Below, piece after piece: positions 20,885 to 29,084 of a stretch of DNA of 64,000 bases. A program made the position numbers and the translations under genes. The DNA is taken from positions 1 to 64,000 of the forward strand of contig CANMFM010000010.1 in the NCBI GenBank assembly GCA_947497175.1, read 5' to 3'. The stretch comes from an uncultured Aquimarina sp. GTDB taxonomy: Bacteria > Bacteroidota > Bacteroidia > Flavobacteriales > Flavobacteriaceae. The notes under the pieces were generated by a model. That model did not search any database and was not told the DNA's origin. It saw nothing but the letters and a program-made list of their open reading frames with translations. The number at the start of each line of letters is the position of its first letter. Positions within the stretch are counted from its first letter, which is position 1.

Positions 20885-21747
20885 TTCCTCCCTTCGATAT
20901 GTCGTTTACGGTATTCTTTTGGTAACACCCCTGTGTATTTCTTAAATTGCCTTGAAAAATAAGAAGGGTCGTTAAATCCACATTGATACATAACTTCCGA
21001 AATTGTAGTGTGTTTATTGTTTTCAAAAGACTCTTGTGCCTTTTGTATTCTAAAGGCATTAAGAAAATTAATAAAACTTTGATTGGTAGATGATTTAAAC
21101 ATTCTACAAAATGAGTTTGGAGTTAACCCTAATTGATTAGCAATGATTTCTGAGCGTATCTCTTTATTGTAATTTTCGTTTATATAGTGATATACTTTAG
21201 CAATCCTCTTAAGAGAATGCTTGTTGATATCTAATGAATAGTGGTTTTTAAATAGAGTCTGGTGATCTTCAGAAATTGAAAGTTGATGCAATATTTGTAT
21301 AAAATTCAAGAGCTTTTCGGTGTTATTTTGATTTTTGAACTTCAGAAAAGCAGAAGATAATTTTTTATGAACCTCGGGAGAAAAAATAATTCCTTGAGAT
21401 GATTTTTGTATAAATTTAATCATCGATGTAAACTCTGGAAAATGAACCAATTTTTCTGTCACCAAAGCTTCAGGAAATTGGATCACAACTTCTACATTAT
21501 TCCTGAATTGTTTATTGCCAAAAGGCATGTGGGGTATATTAGGCCCTAAAAAGATAATACATCCATCTGTATATTCTTTAGAATGTCTATCGACCTGAAT
21601 CTTACCATTACCATTTTTAATGAAAACAATCTCGTACTCAGGATGCAAATGCCAGTTAATTATATTACATAACGAATCATACGTATAAGTCTCTATTTTC
21701 AAAGACTTTGATTGTTCTAAATAAATTTGTTCATAAGACATCTTCAT
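20881..21747 (-). CDS. AraC family regulator (probable regulator of kynU/MFS)
   Basis: 288 residues: an N-terminal cupin sensor domain (WHLHPEYEIVFIKNG near 32-46, GPNIPHMPFG near 74) and a C-terminal double helix-turn-helix (IIANQLGLTPNSFCRMFKSS and ISEVMYQCGFNDPSYFSRQF). It lies between kynU (convergent, overlapping stops) and an MFS transporter (divergent), so it may respond to kynurenine or tryptophan. The shared upstream region carries a 21-bp-spaced direct repeat. Confidence 0.88.
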   Translation of the reverse strand: MKMSYEQIYLEQSKSLKIETYTYDSLCNIINWHLHPEYEIVFIKNGNGKIQVDRHSKEYTDGCIIFLGPNIPHMPFGNKQFRNNVEVVIQFPEALVTEKLVHFPEFTSMIKFIQKSSQGIIFSPEVHKKLSSAFLKFKNQNNTEKLLNFIQILHQLSISEDHQTLFKNHYSLDINKHSLKRIAKVYHYINENYNKEIRSEIIANQLGLTPNSFCRMFKSSTNQSFINFLNAFRIQKAQESFENNKHTTISEVMYQCGFNDPSYFSRQFKKYTGVLPKEYRKRHIEGRN

Positions 21748-21789
21748 GTAATAAAATTATCATTTTTTTTATTTAAAAAGTGTTGAATT

Positions 21790-21821
21790 GAATATTTTGT
21801 GGCACTGTTGGAATATTTTGT
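21790..21821. promoter_or_regulatory. Candidate AraC operator, two GAATATTTTGT half-sites 21 bp apart
   Basis: The 11-mer GAATATTTTGT occurs exactly at 21790-21800 and 21811-21821. Direct repeats two helical turns apart are the normal geometry for AraC-family dimers. The site lies between the AraC gene and the MFS transporter gene. Confidence 0.6.
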
Positions 21822-21891
21822 TTTATGAATTACTACCTCTATACCCTTAATTTTGAGATGATAACAAGAGAATGTTCAAACCAATTAACTA

Positions 21892-23052
21892 ATGAATTCA
21901 CTACAACTGATCCTCACAAAGCTACGCTACTTTGGTCCGGCATGGGTATTTGCCTCATTAAACATTATTGTGGGTACTTGGGTACTTTATATCCCGCAGG
22001 TACGATCCAAATTAGGAATAGATGATGCACAGCTTGGGATCGCATTATTTTGTTTTGCTTTGGGTACCCTTGTGATGATTCCTTTGTCGTCATTAATTAT
22101 TGATAGGATAGGGGTGGGTAAAACCACATTTTTTGCTATTGTACTATTTTCAGTATTATTTTTGATCCCTCTACTAATGCCTACCTATCTTACCTTATGT
22201 TTTTCTCTCTTTTTGGTTGGGTTGTCCGGTTGTCTTACCGATATTTCTATGAATGCTCTGGTTTCAGATATAGAGCAAGAAGACTCAATACATATTATGT
22301 CGGCTTCTCACGGATTTTTTAGTTTAGGAGGAGTACTGGGTGCTGGTATTGGTAGTTTAATAATCGATTATTTTGACGTTCCAATGGTGCATATGTTGTA
22401 TGTCGTGATTTTTGTTATACTTACTAATTTGATGATCTTTAAGGCCTATTTTAAGATCAAAGGTACGGCCTCCGAAAAGAAACAAAACTCATATGATTTA
22501 AATCTCATACGCCCCTTGCTGGGCCTTACCATTATTGCTTTTTTAATTATGGGTAGCGAAGGCGCTATAGAGCATTGGAGCAAATTGTACTTGCAAGATA
22601 TAATTAACGTTACCTCAGAGAAAATATCGGGGTTTGGATTTGTAGCATTTTCTGCTACCATGACGTTAGGACGTTTTTTGGGAGATGCAATTAGCAAGCG
22701 ATTTGGATCGCTAATCATTATTATGGGTGGCTGTATCTTAAGTATTTTTGGGTTTTCAGCGGTACTTGCTTCTCAATTGGTAATCAGTATTGTGGGATTT
22801 GGATTTGTCGGACTAGGATTTTCTGTCATTATTCCTGAGTTGTTTAGGTTAGCAGGAAAAACCAAGGGTATTTCTTCGGCACAAGGGATCTCTTTTGTTG
22901 CCGGTTTTGGGTATTTAGGCTTTTTATTGAGTCCGCCGTTGTTGGGGTTTTTGTCAAAAATTGATAGCCTGCAACTTAGTTTTATAGCTTTGCTTATAGC
23001 CACCAGTATCGCACTGATACTTACATTTTTTTTAAAGAAAAAAGAAACATGA
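21892..23052 (+). CDS. MFS transporter
   Basis: 386 residues with 12 hydrophobic helices and the MFS loop 2/3 signature in altered form (SSLIIDRIGVGKTT). It begins at ATG 21892 with a short amphipathic leader before helix 1 (YFGPAWVFASLNIIVGTWV). The family exchanges small solutes across the inner membrane. Its place beside kynU and the AraC regulator suggests uptake or export of an aromatic metabolite; this is inference. Confidence 0.88.
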   Translation: MNSLQLILTKLRYFGPAWVFASLNIIVGTWVLYIPQVRSKLGIDDAQLGIALFCFALGTLVMIPLSSLIIDRIGVGKTTFFAIVLFSVLFLIPLLMPTYLTLCFSLFLVGLSGCLTDISMNALVSDIEQEDSIHIMSASHGFFSLGGVLGAGIGSLIIDYFDVPMVHMLYVVIFVILTNLMIFKAYFKIKGTASEKKQNSYDLNLIRPLLGLTIIAFLIMGSEGAIEHWSKLYLQDIINVTSEKISGFGFVAFSATMTLGRFLGDAISKRFGSLIIIMGGCILSIFGFSAVLASQLVISIVGFGFVGLGFSVIIPELFRLAGKTKGISSAQGISFVAGFGYLGFLLSPPLLGFLSKIDSLQLSFIALLIATSIALILTFFLKKKET

Positions 23053-23073
23053 CCAATTAGAAGGCGATGCGTA

Positions 23074-23799
23074 TCATTTAGTAACTACTTTGATATTGGT
23101 AAAATGAAGAGTCCAGTCGCCTTGATTCCGTTTATGAGTTTTAGCAATCTTAATACCGTTGTACGTATCATAATTTTCCCACGAAGTAATTAACGAGGGT
23201 TCTTTTGCGTTTTTTTCTCTAAAAACCCATTCTTTGATGATAAAATCTCCTTCAAAATAAAAATCATACGCATCTCCCGGAGTATAGCCACCTTCATTAT
23301 TATACACAATGGTTAGTTTTTGCATTTCTTTATTGCTTATAGGTGCTACAGCTTTGACCTGGTGTTGTGATGTAAAACTAGCCTTATCCCAAATCAAATT
23401 AAAGGGAGCCAACAACCAGTATTTGTCATTAACAAAACCCTGGTCGGCTTTTTGATTTGTGCTATCTATTTGAGTTCTGTTATAGGTAATCGTATCCGTT
23501 GCAGAGGTCATTGTAACCCTATTTTCTTTTGGTCTCCAGATCCAAGAACGTTCTGAGTGGATCGTATCTCGATCTACATTAAAAGTAAACGCGATCTCTT
23601 TTACAGTATCCCAATGTTCAAAACCATTGGCATAAGCAATGGCTTCTGCGGTGGTAAGCATTTTCTTTTTGTGAGTATCAACAACGCGTTCAGGATCTCG
23701 AACCTCGACATCTTCTTCGTATTGATTCTGTTTTTTAACTTCAGTTTTACAGGCCACAATTGCAAAGGTGGATAGTAAGAATACAAACAAATTTTTCAT
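23074..23799 (-). CDS. DUF6503 family lipoprotein
   Basis: 241 residues with lipobox AIVAC (Cys17). The family pattern AIAYANGFEHWDTVKEIAFTF near 53-73, RSWIWRPKENRVTM near 84 and GYTPGDAYDFYFEGDFIIKEW near 170 matches DUF6503, widespread in Flavobacteriia and of unknown function. It lies just past the convergent MFS gene. Confidence 0.8.
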   Translation of the reverse strand: MKNLFVFLLSTFAIVACKTEVKKQNQYEEDVEVRDPERVVDTHKKKMLTTAEAIAYANGFEHWDTVKEIAFTFNVDRDTIHSERSWIWRPKENRVTMTSATDTITYNRTQIDSTNQKADQGFVNDKYWLLAPFNLIWDKASFTSQHQVKAVAPISNKEMQKLTIVYNNEGGYTPGDAYDFYFEGDFIIKEWVFREKNAKEPSLITSWENYDTYNGIKIAKTHKRNQGDWTLHFTNIKVVTK

Positions 23800-23831
23800 C
23801 AGGGTTAGTTTTTTGCTAAAATATAAAACTT

Positions 23832-23863
23832 AAAACCTTGTTAATCCAGATTAACAAGGTTTT
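23832..23863 (-). terminator. Terminator of the cupredoxin-like gene
   Basis: A 15-bp stem AAAACCTTGTTAATC / GATTAACAAGGTTTT lies 22 bp past the stop of the gene at 23885. Confidence 0.8.
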
Positions 23864-23884
23864 AAGTTTTAAAAAGAACTTTAT

Positions 23885-24253
23885 TTACTCTACGACCAGT
23901 GTGTACTGCGGAGTTTTATTTAACGGACAAAAGTAGGTATACGTTCCTTTCTGTAAAGCAACAGTATTTGAGCTTTCGGTTTTGCCTTCGGCTACCACTT
24001 TGGTTACATATGCTTCTTTAATATGATTTTTTGCATCAGAGGCATCTTTTCCTTGTGGGACTAATACAAAGCCTACGTCTGTTCCTGCCTGATTATTGGT
24101 AATGTTGAAAATATAACTACCCTCAGATAGTTTGATTTCTTTTTGAGTAAACTCGCCTTTGGTTTGCTCTAAGTCTACTGTTTTTACTTCTTGAGCTTGT
24201 GCGCTAAAAGTGATTACTAAAATTAAGGTAATTAATGAGATTAAATTTTTCAT
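23885..24253 (-). CDS. Small secreted cupredoxin-like protein
   Basis: 122 residues with a signal peptide ending SAQAQ near 21. The rest is a beta-rich domain with a plastocyanin-like end, QKGTYTYFCPLNKTPQYTLVVE. Cys is present where blue-copper proteins bind Cu, but the His that usually follows is Asn and no Met ligand is visible, so type 1 copper binding is doubtful. No clear partner is adjacent. Confidence 0.65.
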   Translation of the reverse strand: MKNLISLITLILVITFSAQAQEVKTVDLEQTKGEFTQKEIKLSEGSYIFNITNNQAGTDVGFVLVPQGKDASDAKNHIKEAYVTKVVAEGKTESSNTVALQKGTYTYFCPLNKTPQYTLVVE

Positions 24254-24330
24254 GGTTTTAATAATTATGAATGTTTATAAATGATGTATTACTTTATGTT
24301 TTAAAGGATTCCCGAAAAAAGAAAGACTCT

Positions 24331-24391
24331 TTTTACTCGATACGATAATCGAGATTTAAATGCTCCAAGGCTTGCCTTGAGGCAGTTTACT
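24331..24391. repeat. Dispersed repeat D, copy 1
   Basis: Contains the inverted repeat CTCGATacgATAATCGAG, then tttaaatgctccaaggcttg and a GC-rich stretch. A second copy is at 38605-38645 (about 85 percent identical over 40 bp). Found upstream of the cupredoxin-like gene; origin unknown. Confidence 0.6.
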
Positions 24392-24548
24392 TCTTGCTTC
24401 TTCCGGGAAGTATATAAAAGGGATTACTATGTTGTGGTGGTTATCCTTTTAACTTGAGTTCAGTGTAAGAAAATGTAGGTGTCTTTGATACAATTTTCTA
24501 ACGAAAATCACTCTGACTAACATAAATTTTCTTAGGTCGAACTAACGT

Positions 24549-25097
24549 TTATACGGCGGTAGTTTCTAGTGGTTGTGCAACAGGAAAATCTACAGGAACC
24601 TGAGTCGTACTATGGATATAGTTAGAGATCGTTTTATCACCAACTAAAGAAATGGTATCGATCAAGTTTGCTTTTGTATATCCGGCTGCAAAGAAGTTTT
24701 CGATTACGTTTTGATCTGTTTTTCCTCTGTTTTCGGTAACATTTTTAGCTAATTTTGCTAATGCATCCAGTTTACTGTCAAAAGAAGCATATCCGGCTCT
24801 AAGTTCAAGTATTTGGTCATCGGTAAAGCCATTCATTTTTCCGATTGCGGTATGAGCTGATAAACAGTAAATACAATCGTTTACTTGGCTAACCGCAAGG
24901 TTTACTACTTCTTTTTCTTTTGCTGATAATGATGTTTTTGCATTAGAAAAATTTAGATAATTTTCTAAAGCCGTGTCGCTATGGGCATAAGTTGCATATA
25001 GGTTAGGAACAAATCCTAAGGCTTTGTTTAAGTTGTCAAATATCGCTTGATTGTTAGCGCTTACTTCTTCTCTGGTTGGTACATTAAATGTGCTCAT
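24549..25097 (-). CDS. AhpD-like / carboxymuconolactone decarboxylase family protein
   Basis: 182 residues. The AhpD core motif NDCIYCLSAHTAIGK near 92-106 has the redox CxxC (Cys94, Cys97) and His101. The family includes alkylhydroperoxidase and peroxidase-related proteins of the cytoplasm. About 150 bp upstream is a copy of the 21-bp-spaced TTCCCG element found twice more near the AraC gene at 26585, so it is probably in that regulon. Confidence 0.85.
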   Translation of the reverse strand: MSTFNVPTREEVSANNQAIFDNLNKALGFVPNLYATYAHSDTALENYLNFSNAKTSLSAKEKEVVNLAVSQVNDCIYCLSAHTAIGKMNGFTDDQILELRAGYASFDSKLDALAKLAKNVTENRGKTDQNVIENFFAAGYTKANLIDTISLVGDKTISNYIHSTTQVPVDFPVAQPLETTAV

Positions 25098-25211
25098 AAT
25101 TTTAAAGTTTTTATAGTTTATTTTTTTGTTTTTAGTGCTGTCTTATATGTGTTTTAAGATCAGTATTATTTTGTTTTTAATTTTCTTGATACAAAGATCC
25201 GGTGAAAACTG

Positions 25212-25260
25212 CGGTGATAAAATGTTGATTCTTCCCGGGCACATGTCAAAAGTTCCCGAA
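25212..25260. promoter_or_regulatory. TTCCCG element, copy 1
   Basis: Two TTCCCG half-sites at 25232-25237 and 25253-25258 lie 21 bp apart; the second is preceded by TGTCAA. A conserved flank (actgcggtgataa at 25208-25220) is shared with copy 2. It sits upstream of the AhpD-like gene. Confidence 0.65.
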
Positions 25261-25274
25261 GTTGAATTTAATTG

Positions 25275-25436
25275 TTATCGGTGCTCTTTTACAAATGGCT
25301 TCTCGGTCTCACAATAAAAATCATGAATCCCTTTTTGCTCACAATGCGTTTCAGGATGTAGTGTATTCGTGATTTTTTTCTTTCCTTGTCTAAAAATCTC
25401 TATGAGATTAAAAATGGATGTATTTTGAATTGTCAT
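25275..25436 (-). CDS. Possible small protein of 53 residues
   Basis: ATG at 25436. The sequence starts MTIQNTSIFNLIEIFRQGKK and holds two Cys (THCEQKG, DFYCETEK). No family is recognised. In its favour, operator copy 2 lies 35-68 bp upstream of its start, as operators do for the other two genes. Short length leaves it uncertain. Confidence 0.4.
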   Translation of the reverse strand: MTIQNTSIFNLIEIFRQGKKKITNTLHPETHCEQKGIHDFYCETEKPFVKEHR

Positions 25437-25469
25437 CTTTCTATTAGTTTATATTAACACTACAAAGAT

Positions 25470-25530
25470 GCATCAGACTGTGGTGATAAGAAATGGAAGA
25501 TTTTCCCGGGGGCGTGTCAATTCTTCCCGA
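25470..25530. promoter_or_regulatory. TTCCCG element, copy 2
   Basis: TTCCCG at 25503-25508 and 25524-25529, again 21 bp apart, the second preceded by TGTCAA. It shares the actgtggtgataa flank with copy 1. Confidence 0.65.
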
Positions 25531-25538
25531 AATTAAAA

Positions 25539-25562
25539 AGTCCTTGCCATGGCAAGGACTTA
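25539..25562 (-). terminator. Terminator of the DoxX gene
   Basis: A perfect 24-bp palindrome centred on CCATGG (AAGTCCTTGCC / GGCAAGGACTT), followed on the minus strand by a run of five T; 32 bp past the DoxX stop. Confidence 0.8.
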
Positions 25563-25594
25563 TGTTTTAGATAACCTACTGTTATTGGATCTTT

Positions 25595-25966
25595 TTAGAA
25601 AAAATTGACTTCCCTTCTTTTGGTCCAAAGAATAAGAGCACTTAAGATAAACGTAATTACGGCAGTAATAAAAAGAGTGCCTCCGTCATTATTTACTTCG
25701 ACACCTAATTTGGTGAGATGCATCATGATGGCTCCCCCGATAATTCCAAGTGTTAACGTGGCACCAACCCAGATAACTTTTGGTATAAAAAGTAAAATTC
25801 CGGCAAAGAGTTCAGTAATTCCAGTGATGATTCTACCGTAAGGTTCTAAACCGACCTTGGTAAAAATATAAACACTATCAGGATGTGCTGTAAATTTAAA
25901 TCGGAGAGTTTGAATCAAAATAATTGCCACGACAATGCGCAGCAATAAGAATAGTTTATTTTTCAT
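25595..25966 (-). CDS. DoxX family membrane protein
   Basis: 123 residues with four membrane helices. Typical DoxX features are LRFKFTAHPDSVYIFTKVGLEPYGRIITGITELFAGILLF near 21-60. Family members are inner-membrane proteins sometimes tied to thiol or quinone redox. It belongs to the AhpD/AraC neighbourhood. Confidence 0.82.
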   Translation of the reverse strand: MKNKLFLLLRIVVAIILIQTLRFKFTAHPDSVYIFTKVGLEPYGRIITGITELFAGILLFIPKVIWVGATLTLGIIGGAIMMHLTKLGVEVNNDGGTLFITAVITFILSALILWTKRREVNFF

Positions 25967-26018
25967 TAATAGGGGTAATTTGTTAGCATCCCGAATTTAA
26001 TAAAAAAATAATAAAAAA

Positions 26019-26480
26019 TTAAAGGACAACAGGCAAAGCGCTTATTTTACCATTAAAAGTGTTTTTACGAGAAATACTATATAATTCTTCAAGATTATTA
26101 TCTTTCTTAAATTGATTAATTAATTCAGGAAGTCTTTCTCTTAAAAAATTTGCAAATGCTTCTGCATCAATACTTCTATTGGCACCCTTACGGATAGTTT
26201 TTAAATAGGAAGCAGTCAATATTTCAAGATTATTTCTTTCCGAAAGAAACAACAGGGAACTGTTATCTTCTTTCGCTTTTTTTATTTCAATTCTAAAATT
26301 GATAACATCTTCGGCGATTAAATCGTTGTTAAAACTACTAAAATTATTGGTATATACTTCTTCTTCAACGTAATTATTAAGATATACGGTTTCTAATTCG
26401 ACCTGGGCAGTACCCACAAAAAAGGTTAATAATAAAAATCCTATTAGATATGTATTAAAGTGGTGTGTGAATGTTTTCAT
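26019..26480 (-). CDS. Secreted hypothetical protein downstream of an AraC regulator
   Basis: 153 residues with an N-terminal signal (YLIGFLLLTFFVGTAQ). The mature part is mostly helical and charged, with a LRERLPELINQFKKDNNLEELY segment. No family is recognised. It is 104 bp downstream of the AraC gene, and operator copy 3 lies in the gap. Confidence 0.65.
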   Translation of the reverse strand: MKTFTHHFNTYLIGFLLLTFFVGTAQVELETVYLNNYVEEEVYTNNFSSFNNDLIAEDVINFRIEIKKAKEDNSSLLFLSERNNLEILTASYLKTIRKGANRSIDAEAFANFLRERLPELINQFKKDNNLEELYSISRKNTFNGKISALPVVL

Positions 26481-26564
26481 GGCTATATGTTTTACCCGAA
26501 TATCATCGGTGCGTTATTTTAATTACTATACAAAATTGGGGCAAAAACTAATAGTATGCTATGG

Positions 26565-26597
26565 CACTTTTTCCTAAATACTTGTCAATAATTCCCG
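26565..26597. promoter_or_regulatory. TTCCCG element, copy 3
   Basis: TTCCTA at 26571-26576 and TTCCCG at 26592-26597 are 21 bp apart. TGTCAA precedes the second half-site, as in copies 1 and 2. The right half overlaps the last codons of the AraC gene; the element lies upstream of the gene at 26480. Confidence 0.6.
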
Positions 26598-27433
26598 ACA
26601 GGTACAGATTTAGGCTGTTTTCTAAAATCTGATGGCGAAAAAGAGGTATGCTTTTTAAACATTCTGCTTAAATGGGATGCATCTTCAAAACCAATCTCGT
26701 ATGCGATCTCTTTTGCAGTTTTATCAGTATAAATAAGTAGGCGTTTGGCTTCTAAAATTATTCGATCATGAATGATCTGTAGTGGGCTTTTATCAAATTT
26801 AGCAAAATTATTTGAGAGTGTCTTGGGAGATTTGAATAATTTTTCGGCATAGAATCCTACAGAATGTTCTTTTCTAAAATTAAACTCGACCAAGGCGTTA
26901 AATTCTTTAATAAGATCTACCTGATTTTCGTTCGTACCGTAATCACCCTGTTGTTTAACCAATCGCGTAGTGGTGATAATAAATCTTGCCATAAGCATAC
27001 GTAGCATCTCTGCCTGTATCGTATCGACAGTATCTAATTCTTCTAAAAATATCTGGTGAAACACATCAAGTTTGCTACGCTCTTTAGTACTTAATTCTAT
27101 AATGGGGATGGTACTATTGCCGTAAAAAAGGATCCCCATACAGCTCACTTCTTTATCATGATCCTTAATGCAATAGAACTCTCGGTTAAACTGATATACA
27201 ATTAGGCCCGAGCCACTTATAAATTTAAAATATTGATTGGGTGTAAGTACGACAATCGTATCTTTTCCAATCGTTGTAACAATACCGTCAATTTCTAAAG
27301 TAGTTTCAGAATCTTTAACCCAAATAAAGGTATATAACCCTATCAATTTTGAAGTGCTAAACGATGCCAGTAGCTCCTCATCTCCTGTTTTTAATATGGC
27401 CGCTGTCGAAAATTCTGTAAACTCTTTGATCAT
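26585..27433 (-). CDS. AraC family regulator
   Basis: 282 residues. The N-terminal sensing region (1-170) is weakly conserved; the C-terminal HTH pair is clear (VGFYAEKLFKSPKTLSNNFA and AKEIAYEIGFEDASHLSRMF, then HTSFSPSDFRK). It is first in a two-gene unit with the secreted protein at 26019. Three similar 21-bp-spaced elements lie downstream in this neighbourhood, so it is the best candidate regulator of the AhpD/DoxX group. Confidence 0.87.
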   Translation of the reverse strand: MIKEFTEFSTAAILKTGDEELLASFSTSKLIGLYTFIWVKDSETTLEIDGIVTTIGKDTIVVLTPNQYFKFISGSGLIVYQFNREFYCIKDHDKEVSCMGILFYGNSTIPIIELSTKERSKLDVFHQIFLEELDTVDTIQAEMLRMLMARFIITTTRLVKQQGDYGTNENQVDLIKEFNALVEFNFRKEHSVGFYAEKLFKSPKTLSNNFAKFDKSPLQIIHDRIILEAKRLLIYTDKTAKEIAYEIGFEDASHLSRMFKKHTSFSPSDFRKQPKSVPVGNY

Positions 27434-27813
27434 GTAGTATAGGTCGTTACTTATTAAAAAATATTACAATCAAAATTAATAAAGTAATGTTAAATGGAGG
27501 TAGGCGTGTTTTGAGTCGTTGTGTAGTGCAGTGTATCGAGATGTATTTGTTAGGACAAGGGTTCTCGATAGCTCTGCTGAGCTTGCCGAAGTACACTTTT
27601 TTTCCATTACATTTCAAAAAACCACTCGAACTGACGAGCGGGATGTATTTTTAACTGTGCGAGACAAGAGATCAAACCTACACGCTACGTCACATCGAGT
27701 GTTGCACGGTAGTGCAGTGTATCGAGATGCATTTAGAACCGAAAAGCCTAAACACAAAAAAAGGAACACGAATGGTGTCCCTTTTATACGGTGTCATGTA
27801 CAGACATCATACG
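27434..27813. other. Intergenic region with a duplicated 26-bp sequence
   Basis: 380 bp. A 26-bp sequence (gtagtgcagtgtatcgagat plus six bases) occurs at 27523-27548 and 27709-27734 with one mismatch. Between them is a palindromic AGCTCTGCTGAGCT. No convincing gene. A terminator for the 27814 gene lies at its right end. Confidence 0.6.
27755..27785 (-). terminator. Terminator of the 27814 gene
   Basis: Stem GGGACAC / GTGTTCC with one wobble, loop CATTC, then seven T on the minus strand. Confidence 0.75.
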
Positions 27814-28536
27814 CTACAATACCAACTTTTCTTCTTCTTCTTCTTGTTGTATTTGTTCTTGTTCTTCTTCTGCGGCTACACTGCCAGTTCGGCTGGGAGC
27901 GCGATAAAGATCGCGTTTGGCGGGTAATTCGTCAAACACACTATCGGCGGCAGCATTCACTTTTTGAAAAATAGCATACAACTCATTAAGTTGCTCTACA
28001 CGCTCGGCCGTATCTACGGTGCGTGTTCCTTTTTTAAGCTCCTGTATTTTGTTGGCCTCACGTAGGGTTTGTGCCAGAATAGCGGGTTGTTTTATGATGT
28101 CTTTTGGGATACCGGTAGCTTCTAAGGCTGCCTGGTGCTGTATTATGGTATCAGACAAGCCTTCCATAAACTGTATCATTTTGGTTTGGTTGCCAGTAAT
28201 GTTTCTAAAGCGACCGATACCAAATTGTTTTTGTATCGCCTTTTTGCCCGGAAATGCATCTAATACCCAATATTTGAGTTTTTTAAAATAGGTACGACAC
28301 TCCTGCATTGCCTTTTCTACGGCCTCGGTTTTTTCTTGCAATTTAGCCACATTAAGCTCATCACCACCTTCTTTATACCCCCGTGCTACTTTTTGCTCCA
28401 GCTCGGTTACAAAGCCTGGGTTAAGTTTTGGATCAAAGGTTGTAAATTGTTCGATGTCTAGTTTTAGATGTTCTACAATGGTGTCTCCCCATTCTAAAAG
28501 CACGGTGTCTTTAAAATTGTAATTGCGTTCTGCCAT
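27814..28536 (-). CDS. Hypothetical helical protein with acidic C-terminus
   Basis: 240 residues from Met at 28536 (MAERNYNFKDTVLLEWGDTI). This start is preferred to an ATG 54 bp upstream, whose extra residues run into AT-rich non-coding DNA. The protein is predicted largely helical, has no Cys-based or catalytic motif I recognise, and ends in a Glu/Gln-rich tail (EEEQEQIQQEEEEEK). Codon use is GC-richer than the neighbours (many GCC, GGC, CGC), a sign of different origin. A 21-bp tandem repeat lies upstream. Confidence 0.7.
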   Translation of the reverse strand: MAERNYNFKDTVLLEWGDTIVEHLKLDIEQFTTFDPKLNPGFVTELEQKVARGYKEGGDELNVAKLQEKTEAVEKAMQECRTYFKKLKYWVLDAFPGKKAIQKQFGIGRFRNITGNQTKMIQFMEGLSDTIIQHQAALEATGIPKDIIKQPAILAQTLREANKIQELKKGTRTVDTAERVEQLNELYAIFQKVNAAADSVFDELPAKRDLYRAPSRTGSVAAEEEQEQIQQEEEEEKLVL

Positions 28537-28604
28537 TTTTTTAGGTTTTAATTTTATGAGTAAAATGATTAAATAAATACACATACACACTAGTTGTTGT
28601 TCTT

Positions 28605-28877
28605 GACAGTGTAGCTGACACTCTTGACAATGTAGCTGATGCTCTTGACAATGTAGCCAACGTTCTTGACAGTGTAGCCAACGTTCTTGACAGTGTAGCT
28701 GATACTCTTGACAATGTAGCTGACGCTCTTGACAGTGTAGCTGATACTCTTGACAATGTAGCTGATGCTCTTGACAATGTAGCCAACGTTCTTGACAATG
28801 TAGCTGACGCTCTTGACAATGTAGCCAACGCTCTTGACAATGTAGCTGACGTTCTTGACAGTGTAGCTGACACTCTT
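28605..28877. repeat. 21-bp tandem repeat, 13 units
   Basis: Thirteen consecutive 21-bp units of the form gacaRtgtagcYRacNYtctt. Both strands read open: plus strand as (D-S/N-V-A-D/N-x-L), minus strand as (L-S-R-x-S/L-A-T). The plus frame has no start codon; the minus frame begins with an unconvincing ATG at 28975. Left uncalled as a gene. It lies 70-340 bp upstream of the hypothetical gene start. Confidence 0.9.
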
Positions 28878-29084
28878 GACAAAAATGTATTAACTTCTAA
28901 AGTGTATATGTATTTAGACGCAATATGACCATTGCATGGGGTGAGTATGCCGTTAAGCGACTGCCAATATAACAATTATTTTTTGAATATAAACTACTGA
29001 TTATGAATAATTAACATTGATATTGTCATGATTTGGAAATAGGGGCGGGGGGGTGGATTGTGAATGGTCTAGCTAAACTGCGTT

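Noticed and set aside
27519..27974. 151-residue plus-strand frame
   Set aside because: Lies across duplicated non-coding sequence, the terminator and the complement of the gene at 27814.
28541..28975. Minus-strand 144-residue LSRxSAT repeat protein
   Set aside because: The N-terminus is not protein-like, the frame runs over the start of the next gene, and the opposite strand is equally open. Kept as a repeat, not a gene.
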